A stretch of 64,000 bases of DNA from Fermentimonas sp. Its GTDB lineage: Bacteria; Bacteroidota; Bacteroidia; Bacteroidales; Dysgonomonadaceae. Within the stretch, counting starts at the first letter, position 1. Each line of letters starts with the position of its first letter. This document shows positions 62,068-64,000 of the stretch, one piece after another. The stretch lies in the NCBI GenBank assembly GCA_015478775.1, contig JADMKP010000001.1:1-64000 (forward strand), read 5' to 3'. The position numbers and the translations under genes are program-made. The notes beneath the pieces were generated by a model. The model saw nothing but the letters and a program-made list of their open reading frames with translations, was not told where the DNA came from and made no database searches.

Positions 62068-62170
62068 GCTAACTTAGATATGTCAGACTATCAATTACTT
62101 AACGCTTTTATGGTTAACACTAAAACAAAAAACATATTATATAACTATGTTTTATAATATGTTTTTAAAT

Positions 62171-62201
62171 TTTGCCCATTCAAAATGATGCCATATCTTT
62201 G
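62171..62201 (+). promoter_or_regulatory. Strong promoter with no gene behind it
   Basis: TTTG at 62171-62174, 19 bases, then TATCTTTG at 62194-62201: the same layout as the rpsO promoter. The next coding start is 165 bases away and a terminator-like hairpin intervenes. Confidence 0.75.
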
Positions 62202-62207
62202 TATCGA

Positions 62208-62298
62208 TAACCTAAAACAATCTTTTTTACCTTATTTACTGATATCACGTTAACCCAATACGAAAGAGGCCATTTCAATCGAAGTGGCCTCTTTTAAA
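62208..62298 (+). ncRNA. Candidate small RNA of about 90 bases or attenuator leader
   Basis: The transcript predicted from the promoter at 62171-62201 would begin near 62208 and end at the hairpin 62263-62276/62281-62294 (13 of 14 bases paired, tetraloop-like AATC), followed by TTTT. No start codon with a useful frame lies inside. It is either a free-standing small RNA or a leader that can stop transcription before the MFS exporter gene at 62366. No known RNA family is recognised. Confidence 0.55.
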
Positions 62299-62365
62299 TT
62301 TTAATCCACTTTAAACACTTTACACTATTATTCCGTTATATCTTTTGCCATAATTAAAATGATAA

Positions 62366-63580
62366 ATGAATAACAACTGGAAAAGAACTTTTGCAATTAT
62401 CTGGAGTGGGCAGTTCTTCTCCATTCTCACAAGCAGTCTCGTAAACTTTGCAATAATAATTTGGCTAAGTCTTCAAACAGGCTCAGCAGAGATACTTGCA
62501 TTTGCCGCAATTGCAGCAATGCTGCCACAGTCAATCATCGGCCCGTTCACCGGCGCTCTAATCGATAGGGGTAATCGAAAACTCGTAATGATGCTTGCAG
62601 ACACCTTCATTGCGCTATGTACATTAATACTTGCCATCTTGTTTTGGCTCGACGTAGCAGAGCTATGGCATATATTCGCGCTATTGGCACTCCGCTCCGT
62701 AGGCTCAGCCTTTCACATGCCTGCTATGCAAGCCTCCGTTCCATTACTTGCACCCATCGAACAGTTAACCCGTATAGCCGGAATAAATCAAATAATAGCC
62801 TCTGTAAGCCAAATAGCAGGTCCCGCACTTGGAGCAATGCTAATTACAATATGGGATATAGAATATGTGCTCATATTTGATGTAGCAGGCGCCTTACTTG
62901 CAGTAACCTCCCTTTTCTTCGTTCATATTCCCAACCCAGAGAAACAAAATGACTTAGAAAGAGACATACTAAAAGAGATGAAAGAAGGAGCCATGGTGGT
63001 ATTAAGAAATAGAGGGTTGAGTTTCGTGTTTCTATACTCAACCCTGGTAGTATTTTTTATTGTTCCAATAAGCGTTTTATTCCCACTTATGACCCTCGAT
63101 TATTTTAATGGCACAGAGTTTCAAGCCGGCATTATTGAAGCAATCTGGAGTGTGGGTGCTTTAGTTGGAGGAGCAATAATGGGAGTAAAAGTATACAAAG
63201 TCAATCGAGTTGGATTAATAAACTGGATGCACTTGTTGCTCGGAGTGGCATTTCTATTATCTGGACTACTATCCCCCACTGGGCTTGTCTGGTTTGCCAT
63301 TTTAACGGCTCTCTCCGGCGTTACAGGCGCAGTATACAACTCAGCCTTCACTGGCCTTATTCAAACCAAGATAGAGCCCACAGCGTTAGGCAGAGTCTTC
63401 TCAATGTACTATACCATCGCACTAATACCATCAATGTTAGGATTAATTGGAATTGGATTTATTGCAGATACCATAGGCCTAAACAATTCCTTCATTATAT
63501 CTGGTATTATAATAATGATAATAGGAATAGTAGCTTTCAACACAAAATCTGCAATGAAATTAGACAAAATGCATATTTAA
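62366..63580 (+). CDS. MFS transporter (macrolide-efflux-like)
   Basis: The 404-residue protein has about 12 membrane helices. PFTGALIDRGNRKLVMMLAD is the MFS loop 2-3 motif; AGINQIIASVSQIAGPALGA and GALVGGAIMGVKVYKVNR are as in the MefA/drug-exporter subgroup. The substrate is unknown. A four-codon frame (62359-62373) overlaps its start and could modulate translation. Its base composition is slightly richer in GC than its neighbours. Confidence 0.9.
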   Translation: MNNNWKRTFAIIWSGQFFSILTSSLVNFAIIIWLSLQTGSAEILAFAAIAAMLPQSIIGPFTGALIDRGNRKLVMMLADTFIALCTLILAILFWLDVAELWHIFALLALRSVGSAFHMPAMQASVPLLAPIEQLTRIAGINQIIASVSQIAGPALGAMLITIWDIEYVLIFDVAGALLAVTSLFFVHIPNPEKQNDLERDILKEMKEGAMVVLRNRGLSFVFLYSTLVVFFIVPISVLFPLMTLDYFNGTEFQAGIIEAIWSVGALVGGAIMGVKVYKVNRVGLINWMHLLLGVAFLLSGLLSPTGLVWFAILTALSGVTGAVYNSAFTGLIQTKIEPTALGRVFSMYYTIALIPSMLGLIGIGFIADTIGLNNSFIISGIIIMIIGIVAFNTKSAMKLDKMHI

Positions 63581-63645
63581 AAGTCACTTTTAACCCAATA
63601 TGCACATTTAATTCAGAGATTCTGCATAACTTTAAATTATAAACT

Positions 63646-64000
63646 ATGCCAACATTAACAATCTTAATAATTGTATTATCAGCAGTACTCTTACTGCTGT
63701 ATATGGTGCTCAAATTAAAAATAAGTGCCTTCATTGCCCTATTACTTGTATCAGTATTTGTTGGTATTGCCACCGGTATGCCACTTAGTTCTATCACCAT
63801 GTCAATACAAGAAGGCATGGCAGGAACCTTAGGATTTGTGGCTACAGTAGTTGGTCTCGGTGCAATATTCGGACAAATGCTCGAAAGCTCAGGAGGAGCA
63901 GAATCACTTGCAAATTATCTTCTTAAGAAATTCGGAAAAGAACGTGCACCCTGGGCATTGGCTATAACCGGATTTATAGTTGCAATACCTGTTTTCTTTG
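63646..64000 (+). CDS. GntP-family permease (5' part, runs off the window)
   Basis: The first 118 codons of a very hydrophobic protein starting MPTLTILIIVLSAVLLLLYM. The blocks TGMPLSSITMSIQEGMAGTL and VGLGAIFGQMLESSGGAESLANYLLKKFGKERAPWAL match the N-terminus of gluconate:H+ symporters (GntP/GntT family, about 440 residues). The substrate could be gluconate or another sugar acid. It lies 65 bases after the MFS gene. Confidence 0.88.
   Translation, partial: MPTLTILIIVLSAVLLLLYMVLKLKISAFIALLLVSVFVGIATGMPLSSITMSIQEGMAGTLGFVATVVGLGAIFGQMLESSGGAESLANYLLKKFGKERAPWALAITGFIVAIPVFF

Overview
The window comes from an AT-rich Bacteroidota chromosome, most likely order Bacteroidales. The evidence is the promoters (TTTG, about 19 bases, then TAnnTTTG), TlpA/DUF4369 thioredoxins, a DUF4827 lipoprotein, and the LptE, SecG, CdaA and RecF gene neighbourhoods. 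It splits into an accessory left third (1 to about 19.8 kb) and an ordinary core-genome remainder.

The accessory part reads as an integron-like gene-cassette platform. A tyrosine recombinase (18971-19813, +) faces away from a series of minus-strand cassettes. Each cassette carries its own gene or operon and is separated from the next by a roughly 130-base imperfect palindrome with attC-like layout: outer cores of the form GCnAACG and GTTnGC, 18-20 bp stems with single-base bulges, and long loops. Between recombinase and first cassette lies a 156-base attI-like leader. The same leader recurs at 12576-12731 with 3 differences, where it is cut off by a decayed IS66 element. Counting away from leader 1 (18780-18935), the cassettes are a Hint-domain secreted protein and a PD-(D/E)XK nuclease, ending in a half attC fused to a broken gene. 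Counting away from leader 2, they are a TlpA-like lipoprotein, a protein of six exact 26-residue repeats, an internally duplicated exported protein, a gene-less mini-cassette, and then a single 9-kb cassette. That large cassette holds a six-gene defence operon: XRE regulator, m5C methyltransferase, MORC/MutL-like GHKL ATPase, Z1 helicase-like ATPase, DUF4420 PD-(D/E)XK protein and AIPR protein. The recombinase is Xer-sized and lacks the insertion typical of IntI, so it may be an integron built on a different recombinase. This is the part most worth testing.

From tRNA-Ser(GCT) at 19948-20034 onward the window is housekeeping sequence. It holds mltG; a phosphotriesterase-like lipoprotein, an aldo/keto reductase and ribF; a tandem DUF1080 lipoprotein; rsfS-ftsH; a lipoprotein-type superoxide dismutase; an adk-obg-pgeF operon; tRNA-Cys; divergent radA and tex; a beta carbonic anhydrase; rnhB; a secreted phosphoesterase and an endonuclease I; and dnaA.

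The last part (41.8-64 kb) holds an MCE protein, an amidase and a TlpA-like gene, followed by rpe, comEC, a DHH phosphoesterase, a DUF4827 lipoprotein, a phosphohexomutase, an acyltransferase, a sigma-54 activator, lptE, a TPR-like protein, secG and an outer-membrane barrel. Facing these is a nadB-folP-cdaA-recF-dciA operon. The window ends with a carboxypeptidase-regulatory-domain protein, rpsO, a likely small RNA, an MFS exporter and the start of a GntP-type permease. All functional statements are based on reading motifs and family knowledge; no database search was run.
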